Source: an uncultured Porphyromonadaceae bacterium (lineage in GTDB: Bacteria > Bacteroidota > Bacteroidia > Bacteroidales > Muribaculaceae). Taken from it: 64,000 nt of DNA. Positions 35,448 to 45,344 of the stretch are shown one piece after another; positions within the stretch are counted from its first letter, which is position 1, and every line of letters starts with the position of its first letter. The translations under genes were made by a program, and so were the position numbers. The notes under the pieces are model-generated. The model saw nothing but the letters and a program-made list of their open reading frames with translations. It was not told where the DNA came from and did not search any database. The stretch covers positions 1 to 64,000 of the forward strand of contig CANOLV010000009.1 of assembly GCA_947567425.1 (NCBI GenBank). The letters run 5' to 3'.

Positions 35448-37211
35448 TTATTCGTAAAAGTATGTGCGGTGTTTGACTTTTTTCTTTAGCAACTCGTTGT
35501 CAGGGGCAAGTTCGAGCGCCTGTTCCCAATATTCGATTGCCTTGGCATGGTCGCCGGTGAAGAAATATATGTCGCCGGCATGTTCAAACAGTTCTTCCGA
35601 CGGTTCGGCTGTATTGTCGAGGGCTTTCTGGATGAACACCTGGGCCTGGGTGTAGTCTTTTTTCTTGAACAGCACCCACGCGTATGTGTCAAGAGAAGTT
35701 GCGTCGTCGGGTCGTTCCTTTATAGTCATTGCACTTAGTTTTTCCGCCCGGTCGAGGTCCTTACCCTCCACTGCAAGGTGGTAGGCGCAGTTGTTCATCG
35801 CGAGCAGATTGTAGGGATTAAGCTCCAATGCTTTTTCATAACAGACGAACGCGGAGTCGGCGCTTCCGGCCGCATAAAATGAATCGCCTTTTGACGAATA
35901 GATTTGCGACATAAGTTCCCGATTGTCGGGGTCGGTGCCGGCGATGGCCTGGTCCAGTATGTCCTGAGCGCGGTCAAACTTCTTGTTTTGATTGTAGACG
36001 GCCGACATGAGCAGCTCCAACTGAGGATTGCCGGGATGGTAATGCATTGCATTTTCTCCGGCACGCTCGGCTTCTTCCGGTTTTTCGGCCTGCATGTACA
36101 GAGATATCAGAGTGTGCCACTTGTCCACGTCGGCAGGGTCTATGTCAAGGGCATAGCCCATCTGCTCCGCCGCGCCGGCAAAGTCGTTGACCACATATAG
36201 ATATGAGCAGTAGAGCTCGCGCACTTTGGATTCGTGCGGATTCTGTTTGAGCATCGAGTCAAACAGCTCCTCGATCCGGGCATGCTGGCTTTCGTCCTCA
36301 TACAGTTCGCGGATATATCCTGTCAGCAACTCGAGTTTGGTGTCAAGGTCGAGGCTCTCCTGCTTCAAAGCATTGAACACTTCCCGGTCGTAGGCAATGC
36401 TGTCGCCTATCGACTGGTACAGTGTGGCTCTTGAATAATAGGCCACTCCTGACGAGGGGTCGATTTCGCAGGCACGGTTGTAGTAGGTCAGTGCCGTATC
36501 GGGCATTGCAAACTGGGCATACACGTCGCCTGCGAATATGTTGTTGTCGACGTTGTTCGGGGCCGACGATATCAGTTTGCGCACTTCATTGAATATGGCG
36601 GTAGTGTCGTTGGTCGGCAGGTATGTCCTGATTTTGTTGAATGTCAGCGGGATGCTTTTCCCTTGGCTGATCTCGATCTTGTCGTATATTCCTACGGCTT
36701 CCTTAAGCTTTGCGGAGTCGCGTGAGGCTGTCAGCGCACTCGCCAGTTTGAGGGCCACTTCGAGCTTGTTCGGATATATTGAATCGAGAGTGCGCCACAC
36801 TCTTATCGATTCGGCGTTGTTGCCGAGCTGGTCGTTGATGGCTCCATAGATGCGGTTGTTGTAGAAGTCGGACGGCACTTTGTCGAAATGGCTTCGCATC
36901 ATGTTGTAGCCTTTTTCACCCAGCACAGAGTCGTTCTGAGCCATAAGTGCAGTGTAGAATCCGAGGTAAAACTCTATATCGCTTTCCGAGGGATTCAGTT
37001 CGTTGGCGCGTCGGAGAAGGTCGTAGTAGGCATCTTCATTGTCGGCGGAATGCTGTCGCAGCGCCTCCATGAATATGTAGTCTGCCTTAAGTTCGTCGCT
37101 GTTGACGGATGGAACCTGTTGTTTCTTTTTGGCGGAAACAGGGACGGCCGACAGTATGACTGCCAGTGCCGACAAGGCTATGAGGATTATATTTCCGTAG
37201 GATATTTTCAT
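35448..37211 (-). CDS. Exported tetratricopeptide-repeat protein
   Basis: This protein of about 587 residues has a signal peptide (MKISYGNIILIALSALAVIL then VSAK) and at least nine TPR units, for example AMPDTALTYYNRACEIDPSS, ADSAFVCYEKALELNPYN and GDHAKAIEYWEQALELAPDN. These form a helical solenoid for protein binding in the periplasm. The ATG at 37211 is chosen; a GTG at 37226 in frame is the alternative and would give five more residues. Synteny dut-TPR-DUF4292-M23 is usual for Bacteroidales, suggesting an envelope-maintenance module. Confidence 0.88.
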   Translation of the reverse strand: MKISYGNIILIALSALAVILSAVPVSAKKKQQVPSVNSDELKADYIFMEALRQHSADNEDAYYDLLRRANELNPSESDIEFYLGFYTALMAQNDSVLGEKGYNMMRSHFDKVPSDFYNNRIYGAINDQLGNNAESIRVWRTLDSIYPNKLEVALKLASALTASRDSAKLKEAVGIYDKIEISQGKSIPLTFNKIRTYLPTNDTTAIFNEVRKLISSAPNNVDNNIFAGDVYAQFAMPDTALTYYNRACEIDPSSGVAYYSRATLYQSIGDSIAYDREVFNALKQESLDLDTKLELLTGYIRELYEDESQHARIEELFDSMLKQNPHESKVRELYCSYLYVVNDFAGAAEQMGYALDIDPADVDKWHTLISLYMQAEKPEEAERAGENAMHYHPGNPQLELLMSAVYNQNKKFDRAQDILDQAIAGTDPDNRELMSQIYSSKGDSFYAAGSADSAFVCYEKALELNPYNLLAMNNCAYHLAVEGKDLDRAEKLSAMTIKERPDDATSLDTYAWVLFKKKDYTQAQVFIQKALDNTAEPSEELFEHAGDIYFFTGDHAKAIEYWEQALELAPDNELLKKKVKHRTYFYE

Positions 37212-37229
37212 TATTGGTCGGTTCACTGT

Positions 37230-37673
37230 TTATTCGACACCGGTATGGCCGAAGGCGCCTTCGCCACGTTTGGTCTCGTCAAGACGTTCCACGGTTTCCC
37301 ATTCTGCACGGACATACTCTTTGATCACCATCTGGCAGATTCTGTCTCCGTCGTTGATGATGAATGGCTCCTTCGATAAGTTTATGACGATCACTCCGAT
37401 CTCGCCCCGATAGTCTGAATCGACTGTTCCGGGAGTGTTTACGAGGCTTATTCCGTGCTTTAAGGCGAGTCCGGAACGCGGGCGCATCTGACATTCATAT
37501 CCATGGGGGAGCTGCATGTAGAGTCCGGTGGGTATAAGAGCGCGTTCGAGAGACTGCAGTGTTACCGGTTCTTTAAGGAATGCTCGGACATCCATGCCGG
37601 CTGCTGAGGGTGTCTCGTAGGTGGGCAGGTCGTGTCCTGACTTATTGATGATTTTTACTTTGATTCGTTCCAT
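37230..37673 (-). CDS. dut: dUTP diphosphatase
   Basis: This 147-residue trimeric dUTPase hydrolyses dUTP to dUMP and pyrophosphate, keeping uracil out of DNA and feeding thymidylate synthesis. All five motifs are visible: SAAGMDVRAF (I), MRPRSGLALKHG (II), NTPGTVDSDYRGEIGVI (III), GDRICQMVI (IV) and GEGAFGHTGV (V, the flexible Phe-containing tail). It is first in the leftward operon through the flippase gene. Confidence 0.97.
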   Translation of the reverse strand: MERIKVKIINKSGHDLPTYETPSAAGMDVRAFLKEPVTLQSLERALIPTGLYMQLPHGYECQMRPRSGLALKHGISLVNTPGTVDSDYRGEIGVIVINLSKEPFIINDGDRICQMVIKEYVRAEWETVERLDETKRGEGAFGHTGVE

Positions 37674-37937
37674 GTTTGTCCTAAGATAGTTTTTATTACG
37701 CGAAAATAGTTAAAAAGGCTCATTTAACATTCATAAATGGAGTGCTTTTTTATTAAAACATCATAAAATGCCCGGAGGTTTCGGCCTGACGCACAAAAAT
37801 CGATGTAATTTTGTTGACGGTCATCTCATGCGTGCGGGTCTGTTATGACCGATGTTGTGGGGATGTGCGTGAAATTGTGTAAAAAAGAGCTCCTGATGCG
37901 TGCCGTTTAATTAATTCTGTGTAATTTTGAGATAATT
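37674..37937. promoter_or_regulatory. Divergent control region between dut and dgt
   Basis: This 264-bp gap has no gene. TAATTTTG at 37806-37813 (plus) is a candidate -7 box for dgt with about 120 nt of leader; a second TAATTTTG at 37922-37929 would give a leaderless dgt mRNA. The dut side has only an imperfect TATTTTCG on the minus strand. None has a clear -33 TTTG. Confidence 0.4.
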
Positions 37938-39293
37938 ATGAATAATGACAGCCATAAGATGGAATGGGCCAGACTGATTAATGACAAGCGTTTCGGTCTG
38001 GAGGATTTCCACGATCCCAAGCGGGGAACGAGGAGCGACTTTCAGCGCGACTTTGACCGATTGGTGTTTTCGTCGCCGTTTCGACGTCTGCAGAATAAGA
38101 CGCAGGTGTTCCCGCTTCCGGGAAGCGTGTTTGTGCACAACCGCCTGACCCACTCTATGGAGGTGGCGTCGGTGGGGCGTTCGCTTGCCAATGAGATCAG
38201 CACTGTGCTTCGGGATAAATATGCCTCGATGCCTTGGTGCGCCAAGCTTGAAGCGCTTGACGAGATAGTGGGGGCGGCATGTCTGGCGCATGATCTGGGC
38301 AATCCTCCTTTCGGACATTCAGGCGAGAAGGCCATATCTACTTTTTTCAGCGAGGGTGCGGGAAAGGTTCTCGAAAAAGAATTTTCTGAAGCCCAGTGGG
38401 CCGATCTGACGCATTTTGAAGGCAATGCCAACTCGTTCAGGTTGCTTACCCATCAGTTCCGCGGCCGCAGGGCCGGCGGTTTCGCTATGACGTATTCAAT
38501 GCTGGCTTCGATAGTCAAGTATCCATACGAATCGCGGATGGCCGGACGTAAGAATAAATTCGGATTCTTTACCACTGAAATAGGAACTTTTACCCGTATA
38601 GCGGACGAACTCGGACTGATACGCAGATACAGCGAGGACGGTGAGGTGTGCTATGCCAGGCATCCGCTTGTGTATATAGTGGAGGCCGCCGACGACATCT
38701 GTTATCAGGTGATGGATATCGAGGATGCGCATAAGCTCAAAGTCATATCTTTTTCCGACGTGTCGGAGGTGCTGCTGTCGTTCTTCGGTGAGGAGCGCAG
38801 GATGCAGTGCCAAAGAGTGATGTCCACTGTCGACGATCCGAACGAGAGGGTGGCTTATCTGCGGTCGTGCGTCATAGGCGCGCTTGTCAAGCAGTGTGCC
38901 ATGGCGTTCATCGTTAATGAGGATGCCATTCTTGAAGGCCGCTTTGAGGGGTCGTTGCTCGACCATATCGAACCGTTGGAGCGCGACGGCTACCGGAGGT
39001 GTTCGGCATTGGCGTGGGATAAGATATACCGTGCCGGCGATGTCGTGGACGTGGAACTTGCAGGTAACCGCATCATATCTTTCCTTATGGAGAAGCTTAT
39101 ACATGCGGTGCGCTATCCCGAACTTAACTATTCGTCGCTGTTGCTGAGCAAGGTTCCTTTGCAGTATGACATCGACTCGCCGACTTTGTTCGGAAAGATC
39201 CAGGCCGTGCTTGACCATGTGTCGGGTATGACTGACGTATATGCGCTTGATTTGTACCGGAAACTCAACGGAATGAGTCTGCCGGCTGTTTAA
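37938..39293 (+). CDS. dgt: Deoxyguanosinetriphosphate triphosphohydrolase-like protein
   Basis: This 451-residue HD-domain protein hydrolyses dGTP (and in relatives other dNTPs) to the nucleoside and triphosphate, adjusting dNTP pools. Signatures are SPFRRLQNKTQVFPL (about residues 45-59), HNRLTHSMEVASVGR (His ligand) and ACLAHDLGNPPFGHSGE (HD metal motif, about residues 114-130). Length fits dGTPases of this type. It is divergent from dut, another nucleotide-pool enzyme. The stop is followed immediately by a 16-bp copy of a MITE end (39295-39310). Confidence 0.95.
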   Translation: MNNDSHKMEWARLINDKRFGLEDFHDPKRGTRSDFQRDFDRLVFSSPFRRLQNKTQVFPLPGSVFVHNRLTHSMEVASVGRSLANEISTVLRDKYASMPWCAKLEALDEIVGAACLAHDLGNPPFGHSGEKAISTFFSEGAGKVLEKEFSEAQWADLTHFEGNANSFRLLTHQFRGRRAGGFAMTYSMLASIVKYPYESRMAGRKNKFGFFTTEIGTFTRIADELGLIRRYSEDGEVCYARHPLVYIVEAADDICYQVMDIEDAHKLKVISFSDVSEVLLSFFGEERRMQCQRVMSTVDDPNERVAYLRSCVIGALVKQCAMAFIVNEDAILEGRFEGSLLDHIEPLERDGYRRCSALAWDKIYRAGDVVDVELAGNRIISFLMEKLIHAVRYPELNYSSLLLSKVPLQYDIDSPTLFGKIQAVLDHVSGMTDVYALDLYRKLNGMSLPAV

Positions 39294-39294
39294 T

Positions 39295-39310
39295 TAAGAG
39301 TGTGTCTAAA
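39295..39310 (+). repeat. Solo MITE terminal repeat (TAA + inverted-repeat end)
   Basis: TAAGAGTGTGTCTAAA is identical to the TAA target site plus first 13 bases of the MITE at 61900-62248. It lies just after the dgt stop and the opposite end is absent, so it is probably a scar or decayed copy. Confidence 0.6.
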
Positions 39311-39321
39311 GAAATTGAACT

Positions 39322-40596
39322 ATGTTTTTGAGAAGACTTATATCTTTCGCCTCCATTATGATATGTGCCGCGGTAGTGGCTATGGCGGCCGTATACGGGA
39401 TCGACGACATCCCCAATGTGCATGTCCAGGACCGGACCAAATATGTCAGCAATCCTGACGGCGTACTTTCTGCCGGCACTGTGGCCACGCTTGATTCGAT
39501 GCTGTATGGGTTGCAGCGTTCGACCACAGCCGAAGTGGCGGTGGTGGTCGTCGACCGTATCGAGGGTGGCGACATCGACACTTTCGGCACTGAGCTGTTC
39601 GGTAAATGGGGTATAGGAAAGAAGGACAATGATAATGGATTGCTGTTTCTCGTATCTAAGGATGACCGTAAAATGGTGATACGTACAGGGTACGGTGTGG
39701 AAGGACTGATTCCTGACCTCGTGGGCGGACGTCTGATCCGCAACGTCGCGGCTCCGCATTTCCGTTCGGGTGACTATGACGGTGGAGTGCTTGCCACTGT
39801 TTCTGCAATCAATGATATCCTTTCCGATCCGGAAGCCGCAGGCGAGGTGGTGTCTAAATATGGGCCTGAATCAGTGAGCCGGCCTGACGACACGGGTCGT
39901 GAGCTGTTTAATCTGTGGATAGGTGCAGGTATGGTGATGACGTTTATAGTGTTGGCCATGTACATTGTCACATTGCGTCGCCACAGCCGCGACGACCGTT
40001 ATGGCCGCTATCAGGCTTTGTCGAAGATTGAACTTCCGGCTTTGGTTATGTCGTTTCTTGGCATCGGCATTCCGTTTATTGCGTTTATCGTCATATTGAT
40101 AACCATGCGCCGTCTGCGCACAAAACGCCGTCTGTGCCCTAACTGCCATCATAAGATGAAGCGGCTCGACGAGCAGACCGACAATCAATATCTGACGCCT
40201 GCCCAGGACACTGAAGAGCGCCTTAAGTCGGTGGATTATGATGTCTGGCTCTGTGGCAACTGCGGTGAGCTTGACATACTCCCATACGTCAATAAGGCGT
40301 CGCACTATAAGGTGTGTCCTGTGTGCGGTGCTCGTGCGTGCTCTCTGCGCTCGGAGCGTATGGTCCAGCGTCCCACTTACCGCGCTGAAGGTCTTGTGGT
40401 GAAGGAATATGTGTGCCATAACTGTGGACGGCACAACGACGAGACGCATAAAGTGCCCCGACTGGAGCGTGAGGCTCCGATAATCGTAGGCGGACTCGGC
40501 GCCGGGCGAGGGTTCGGCGGCGGTGGAGGTGGATTCTCCGGAGGCTCTTTCGGTGGCGGTATGACCGGTGGCGGTGGTGCCTCGGGCGGTTGGTGA
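39322..40596 (+). CDS. TPM-domain membrane protein with Gly-rich tail
   Basis: This 424-residue protein has a signal-like N-terminal helix and a TPM domain (about residues 38-160: YVSNPDGVLSAGTVATLDSM, then VVVDRIEGGDIDTFG, LLFLVSKDDRKMVIRTGYG). Two membrane helices (about residues 200-220 and 240-265), zinc-finger-like CxxC pairs (CPNCHHK, CGNCGE, CPVCGA, CHNCGR) and a C-terminal Gly/Ser-rich run (GGGGGFSGGSFGGG) follow. It resembles YgcG-type TPM proteins. TPM domains have been linked to photosystem II repair and acid phosphatase activity; the role here is unknown. The four cysteine pairs between the membrane part and the tail would form two zinc ribbons facing the cytoplasm. Confidence 0.85.
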   Translation: MFLRRLISFASIMICAAVVAMAAVYGIDDIPNVHVQDRTKYVSNPDGVLSAGTVATLDSMLYGLQRSTTAEVAVVVVDRIEGGDIDTFGTELFGKWGIGKKDNDNGLLFLVSKDDRKMVIRTGYGVEGLIPDLVGGRLIRNVAAPHFRSGDYDGGVLATVSAINDILSDPEAAGEVVSKYGPESVSRPDDTGRELFNLWIGAGMVMTFIVLAMYIVTLRRHSRDDRYGRYQALSKIELPALVMSFLGIGIPFIAFIVILITMRRLRTKRRLCPNCHHKMKRLDEQTDNQYLTPAQDTEERLKSVDYDVWLCGNCGELDILPYVNKASHYKVCPVCGARACSLRSERMVQRPTYRAEGLVVKEYVCHNCGRHNDETHKVPRLEREAPIIVGGLGAGRGFGGGGGGFSGGSFGGGMTGGGGASGGW

Positions 40597-40612
40597 CGAT
40601 GCCTGCCGGAGG

Positions 40613-40951
40613 CTACTTCTTAGATTCGTCGTCCCAGGGATAGCGGCGTTTCGGATTGCGCGGAAACCACCCTTTCCGCACGCGTTCCTGCTGTTCGAGA
40701 ATCTCTTTGATGGTCCAGAATGAAGAGAATCCGACCACACCGAGAAGCGTGGCGCCGAGAACGTCGTCGATCAGAAGCGACAGTATAAGGCACACGGCTC
40801 CTAACAGTAGGAACCACCACCAGCATTTGGTGCCGAAATAGTATTCACACTTTATAGTAATCGGATGGAATAGTCCGATGCACAGAAATGTGCAGATGCC
40901 TATTGTAAGCCCAAGCACATGGTATTCCTGAAGAATTGATGTTATGTTCAT
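40613..40951 (-). CDS. DUF4491 small membrane protein
   Basis: This 112-residue protein has three membrane helices (about residues 13-33, 44-62, 66-84) and a basic cytosolic tail ending FPRNPKRRYPWDDESKK. The FHPITIKCEYYFGTKCWWWF segment is typical of DUF4491, a Bacteroidetes/Firmicutes family of unknown function. It is convergent with the TPM gene (16-bp gap) and lies beyond the guaA terminator on the same strand. Confidence 0.85.
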   Translation of the reverse strand: MNITSILQEYHVLGLTIGICTFLCIGLFHPITIKCEYYFGTKCWWWFLLLGAVCLILSLLIDDVLGATLLGVVGFSSFWTIKEILEQQERVRKGWFPRNPKRRYPWDDESKK

Positions 40952-40990
40952 AATTTGAATGGTATGGTTAGCGGTGAATTAATTATTATA

Positions 40991-41036
40991 AACGCCATAT
41001 TACTCCGGAGGTTTATCTGCTCGGAGAAATATGGCG
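40991..41036 (-). terminator. Terminator of guaA
   Basis: ACGCCATATT-A-CTCCG (40991-41006) pairs with CGGAG-A-AATATGGCGT (41021-41036) with one A-A mismatch. On the minus strand it is followed by TTATAATAATT. It lies 25 bp beyond the guaA stop. Confidence 0.75.
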
Positions 41037-41060
41037 TAATAAATTAGCAACTGTAGGGGG

Positions 41061-42584
41061 TTACTCCCACTCGATTGTGGCCGGCGGCTTTGAGGAGATG
41101 TCGTAGCACACGCGGTTCACTCCGCGGACCTTGTTTATGATGTCGTTTGACACTTTTGCCATAAAGTCGTATGGCAGGTGTGCCCAGTCGGCAGTCATTG
41201 CGTCGGTCGATGTGACGGCTCTGAGAGCTACCGCGCGTTCGTAGGTGCGTTCGTCGCCCATCACGCCTACGCTCTGTACCGGCAACAGGATCACTCCGGC
41301 CTGCCATACCTGGTCATATAGGCCCCAGTCGCGCAGACCTTGAATGAAGATGTCGTCGGCATCCTGAAGTATGCGCACTTTTTCGGGAGTTATGTCGCCG
41401 AGTATGCGCACTGCCAGTCCGGGTCCGGGGAACGGATGACGCTTGATGAGATGTTCGGGCATGCCAAGTTCGCGGCCTACGGCGCGGACTTCGTCCTTGA
41501 ACAGCAGGCGAAGCGGTTCACACAGTTTGAGGTTCATCTTTTCGGGCAGACCTCCTACGTTGTGGTGGCTCTTGATCGTGGTGCCGGTGATTGACAGCGA
41601 CTCGATGCAGTCGGGATATATGGTTCCTTGGGCAAGCCACTTCACATCCTTTATCTTGTGTGCTTCTTCGTCAAACACGTCGATAAAGCCTTTGCCTATA
41701 ATTTTGCGTTTACGTTCGGGCTCGGTCACTCCTGCAAGTTCAGAGAAGAATTTCGCACTCGCATCCACGCCGATCACGTTGAGTCCGAGGCATTCGTAGT
41801 CGTGGAGCACATTCTTGAATTCGTTCTTGCGGAGCATGCCGTGGTCTACGAATATGCAGGTCAGGTTTTTACCGATAGCCTTGTTGAGCAGGACAGCCGC
41901 TACGGAAGAATCAACGCCGCCTGACAGTCCGAGAACCACCTTGTCGTCGCCGAGCTGCTCCTTAAGTTGGGCCACAGTGCTTTCGATGAACGAAGCCGCG
42001 CTCCAGTCCTGGCGTGATCCGCAGATGTCGACCACGAAGTTCTTTAGCAGTTGCGTTCCCTCGGCCGTATGGTATACTTCAGGATGGAACTGCACACCCC
42101 ACAGCTTTTCGTCCTGCGCCTGATAAGCGGCCACGGCCACCTTGTCGGTCGAAGCGATGATGTTGAAGTTGCCGGGTATGGAGGTTATTGTGTCGCCATG
42201 GCTCATCCACACTTGTGTTTCGGGTGAAAGTCCTTTCAGAAGAGGATTCTCATTGTCGAACTTCATGAGGTGGGCGCGTCCGTATTCACGCGATCCGGCC
42301 GGCTCGACGGTGCCGCCGTTAGTATAGGCCATGAACTGTGCGCCGTAGCAGATGCCGAGAATCGGCAGACGGCCGCGGATTTTGCTCAAATCTACCTTGA
42401 ACGCCTTCTCGTCGTAGACTGAGAACGGACTTCCGGACAGGATGACGCCTATGACGGAAGGGTCGTCGTGGGGGAATTTGTTGTAAGGGACTATCTCGCA
42501 GTAGGTGTTCAGTTCGCGGACACGTCGTCCGATAAGCTGCGTGGTCTGACTGCCGAAGTCGAGGATAATGATTTTCTCTTGCAT
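41061..42584 (-). CDS. guaA: GMP synthase (glutamine-hydrolysing)
   Basis: This 507-residue enzyme converts XMP to GMP with ATP and glutamine. The class I amidotransferase domain has the catalytic Cys in [10 protein letters not shown] (about residues 77-86) and His/Glu in [10 protein letters not shown] (about residues 163-172). The ATP-pyrophosphatase domain carries the PP-loop [15 protein letters not shown] (about residues 219-233). The C-terminal dimerisation domain ends [12 protein letters not shown], the conserved XMP-binding tail. Length and motifs are normal. It has its own -7 box upstream and a terminator downstream. Confidence 0.98.
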   Translation of the reverse strand: MQEKIIILDFGSQTTQLIGRRVRELNTYCEIVPYNKFPHDDPSVIGVILSGSPFSVYDEKAFKVDLSKIRGRLPILGICYGAQFMAYTNGGTVEPAGSREYGRAHLMKFDNENPLLKGLSPETQVWMSHGDTITSIPGNFNIIASTDKVAVAAYQAQDEKLWGVQFHPEVYHTAEGTQLLKNFVVDICGSRQDWSAASFIESTVAQLKEQLGDDKVVLGLSGGVDSSVAAVLLNKAIGKNLTCIFVDHGMLRKNEFKNVLHDYECLGLNVIGVDASAKFFSELAGVTEPERKRKIIGKGFIDVFDEEAHKIKDVKWLAQGTIYPDCIESLSITGTTIKSHHNVGGLPEKMNLKLCEPLRLLFKDEVRAVGRELGMPEHLIKRHPFPGPGLAVRILGDITPEKVRILQDADDIFIQGLRDWGLYDQVWQAGVILLPVQSVGVMGDERTYERAVALRAVTSTDAMTADWAHLPYDFMAKVSNDIINKVRGVNRVCYDISSKPPATIEWE

Positions 42585-42618
42585 ATTTTAGTGTATGAGA
42601 ACGAGGTTTATCAGACTG

Positions 42619-42626
42619 CAAAGATA
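42619..42626 (-). promoter_or_regulatory. -7 box of guaA
   Basis: Minus-strand TATCTTTG, 34 bp before the guaA ATG. No clear -33 TTTG, so -7 element only. Confidence 0.55.
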
Positions 42627-42682
42627 CGTAAAATTACCGATAATAGGGATGTTGCCGCTTATGAAAAATTGGTGACACCAGC

Positions 42683-45310
42683 TCAATATGTGATTGATGA
42701 AAAATTTTCGGCATTTCTGCGCCTGAAGTCTTTGTCTTCCGGTCCGACATATGTCTTTTTCAAACCGCCGTAATCTATTATGATACGTTGCACGATTATG
42801 CCAGGATCGATACAAGACAGGGTGAGTGTATGCGAGTCCTTTGATCGGTCTACTGGAAATTTATGTTTATAGATAGTGCTGTTGCGCAGTACTTGATCTT
42901 TCCACAAGTCGGAATACTCTTTTGCCTGGTTTTCATAAACTATGATTTTATCATTGTCGACACTCAATCCCATCTGTGTTCCTTTTCCTCTATATATTGG
43001 GAAGATGGGCAGTGTGTAGACTGTAATTTCTACGCTGTCTGCATCGATGTTCCCCAGATTGTAATTGACTTTCAAGGCATCTGTTGATTCTGGGGCTGTT
43101 GTTTGGCCTGTGGCATCGCCGAGCTGGAGCACCTGCCAGTCATAGCCAAGTCCTTCGATTAGTCTTGCGTCGTTTTTGGCTTTGTCTCCATTTATAGTAT
43201 AATCGGCAAGATTGACTACATCAAATCCGTTGCGGTCAGCTTGCTGTTCTACCGGCATTATGTCTATTTCCTTTGAATCGAATCCTGGGAGTACTCTCAG
43301 TTCAGGCAGAAATTGATGTTTCGCGCACCATCCCGGCCCTAGAGCCATTATATGGTTCCATTTGCCTTCAAGCTGATGGTTATAGAGGTAGGTCAATGCA
43401 TTTATGCTGTCAAATGCTTCGATTGACTGTTCGGCGGCCCAATTGGCTTCATGGAAGTTCATGCGGGAGTATCTCTGGTGATTCAATTGTGCCATAAGGA
43501 ATTTCCGATTCATCTGATATGAGGCCAGTATCGGATAAGCTACAATCTCATAGAACGACGGACGCAGATTTTCAGGAAGTTCTGACAATATTTGATTCGC
43601 TTTGTCGGATATGGCTTTGTAATCGGACAAGCGGTTGCGTGCATCGTTGTGGTTTTCGAATGAAAAATCGGTGTTGGCAAGTACCTCGAGCTTTGGATTT
43701 GAGTCCCATTCACGTTCCCATCCCATAAATTCGGGCTTTCTGCTCCACGCAAGGCGATAGTAGTTGTCAAGAAGCCATTGGAATGTAGAACGGTATTTCT
43801 CCCCATATATTAAACTTAAAAATTCTGCTTGATGACGGTTGATGTTCCCGAAGTTAAAGGCATCGATGTCGTATGCCATTTCAAAAAATGTCGTCATGCC
43901 CAACTCCATCGGCTTTATGTCGCCGACATTCAGTAGCCAATATCTGTCTGCTCCGAGATCGTAGGCCTTTTTCAGCTCTTCGTACATTAATGCTGGGGGT
44001 GTCGTGTTGAGCCACAGATAGTCATGCGGTGCTCCTAGATATGACAGATGGTAGTATACTCCGGCGCGTCCAGAGCGTTTCTGCTCTTCTGGGTTACTTA
44101 GCTTTTTAATATAGCCATAATTGTCGTCGACCCATACGAGAGTGACATCGTCCGGCACTTGCAGTCCGCGTTCGTATAGGTCCTGCGCTTCTTTATAAGG
44201 AATGAATATTTGTGGTATTTCTTCTATAGGGCGGTCGATGTGCTTTTTTAATATGTCACGTTGGTCGGATATTGCTTGGCTCAAAATTGCCACTTTTTCT
44301 TTGTCGGTGTAGTTCCCTCGCATACCGCCGTCGTGAAGTCCCCGCATAGCAAGTGTATATACATTGTCATACGGCGATGCTTCTTTTACGCGATTGTCAA
44401 GCTTCTTTATGATGGCGTTGCCGTTGGCTTTGTAGTCCCATTCACCATCTATCTTTGAGTCCCATTCAAGTTTGGATGCATTGTTGAACAGCAATGGCTC
44501 GCAGTGCGATGTGGTTATCATAATGCCGTATTTATCTGCAACGGATTTATTTTCGGCATGGGTATAAAAGGCTCCGGTACATTCGTGCATGGCCGGCGCA
44601 AGCATGTTGCCTTTAAGGCGCAGTATGAGCTCGCAAACTTTGGCATAAGTCTTTGGCCCGATGTCGCCCAATTCTTTTTCAAAATTGTGGGTTGACCACG
44701 TTTTCAGTCCCCAATCTTCGTCGTTGATGAATATGCCTCGTAATTTTACGGATGGAGATTTAGATGTATAATCGGCACTGATGAATAGATTATGCCGGGG
44801 TTGCACCGGGATGTCGGCCCACCAGTACCAAGGCGACACGCCAATGGCTTCGCTTACGGTGAAAGTGCCGTAAGCTGCCCCTCGCTTGTCGCTGCCGGCA
44901 ATTACAAGGGCTTTATCAATCCCTTTAAAAGGCTTGTCGATGACTTTGATAACAAACTGCTCCCATCCTCCGGCAATTTGTTTGATGTTCAGCTTTTTTT
45001 CAGAGACAAGACGGTCTATCCAACGGTTATGCCCTACAGTGCCGATGATAACAACAGATGATTTTGGCATAGACGTAATGACGTCAATCTTCTTCTGACA
45101 TACAGACCGTATGTCAGAAGAGAGCATTTCGGATATTTCAGCTATTAATCTCTCGTCCTCACTGTCATAGATTATAGTGGCCTTGGTTAAGTCTATGCTT
45201 CCGGGTGATGTTTGGTCATTAACGGTAAGAATAGTTTTACCTTGGATGGGAAACGGGATAATAGTTACACAGATAAACAAAGCATGCAGTGTCCGTCGTA
45301 AAATATTCAT
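42683..45310 (-). CDS. Glycoside hydrolase family 115 alpha-glucuronidase
   Basis: This 875-residue exported enzyme starts at the ATG at 45310; a TTG three codons upstream is less likely. The signal peptide ends near PIQGK. GH115 landmarks are AAYGTFTVSEAIGVSPWYWWAD (about residues 155-176), KLRGIFINDEDWGLKTW (about residues 195-211), GNMLAPAMHECTGAF, the EEIPQIFIPYKEAQDLYERG region, and the C-terminal beta-domain end IDYGGLKKTYVGP. GH115 enzymes remove (4-O-methyl-)glucuronic acid from xylan. It follows a GH43 gene in the same leftward unit, 34 bp apart, a natural pair for glucuronoarabinoxylan debranching. No SusC/SusD pair is present nearby. Confidence 0.93.
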   Translation of the reverse strand: MNILRRTLHALFICVTIIPFPIQGKTILTVNDQTSPGSIDLTKATIIYDSEDERLIAEISEMLSSDIRSVCQKKIDVITSMPKSSVVIIGTVGHNRWIDRLVSEKKLNIKQIAGGWEQFVIKVIDKPFKGIDKALVIAGSDKRGAAYGTFTVSEAIGVSPWYWWADIPVQPRHNLFISADYTSKSPSVKLRGIFINDEDWGLKTWSTHNFEKELGDIGPKTYAKVCELILRLKGNMLAPAMHECTGAFYTHAENKSVADKYGIMITTSHCEPLLFNNASKLEWDSKIDGEWDYKANGNAIIKKLDNRVKEASPYDNVYTLAMRGLHDGGMRGNYTDKEKVAILSQAISDQRDILKKHIDRPIEEIPQIFIPYKEAQDLYERGLQVPDDVTLVWVDDNYGYIKKLSNPEEQKRSGRAGVYYHLSYLGAPHDYLWLNTTPPALMYEELKKAYDLGADRYWLLNVGDIKPMELGMTTFFEMAYDIDAFNFGNINRHQAEFLSLIYGEKYRSTFQWLLDNYYRLAWSRKPEFMGWEREWDSNPKLEVLANTDFSFENHNDARNRLSDYKAISDKANQILSELPENLRPSFYEIVAYPILASYQMNRKFLMAQLNHQRYSRMNFHEANWAAEQSIEAFDSINALTYLYNHQLEGKWNHIMALGPGWCAKHQFLPELRVLPGFDSKEIDIMPVEQQADRNGFDVVNLADYTINGDKAKNDARLIEGLGYDWQVLQLGDATGQTTAPESTDALKVNYNLGNIDADSVEITVYTLPIFPIYRGKGTQMGLSVDNDKIIVYENQAKEYSDLWKDQVLRNSTIYKHKFPVDRSKDSHTLTLSCIDPGIIVQRIIIDYGGLKKTYVGPEDKDFRRRNAENFSSITY

Positions 45311-45344
45311 GTAATCCAAATATTTGATGATAAAAAATCAGCGG

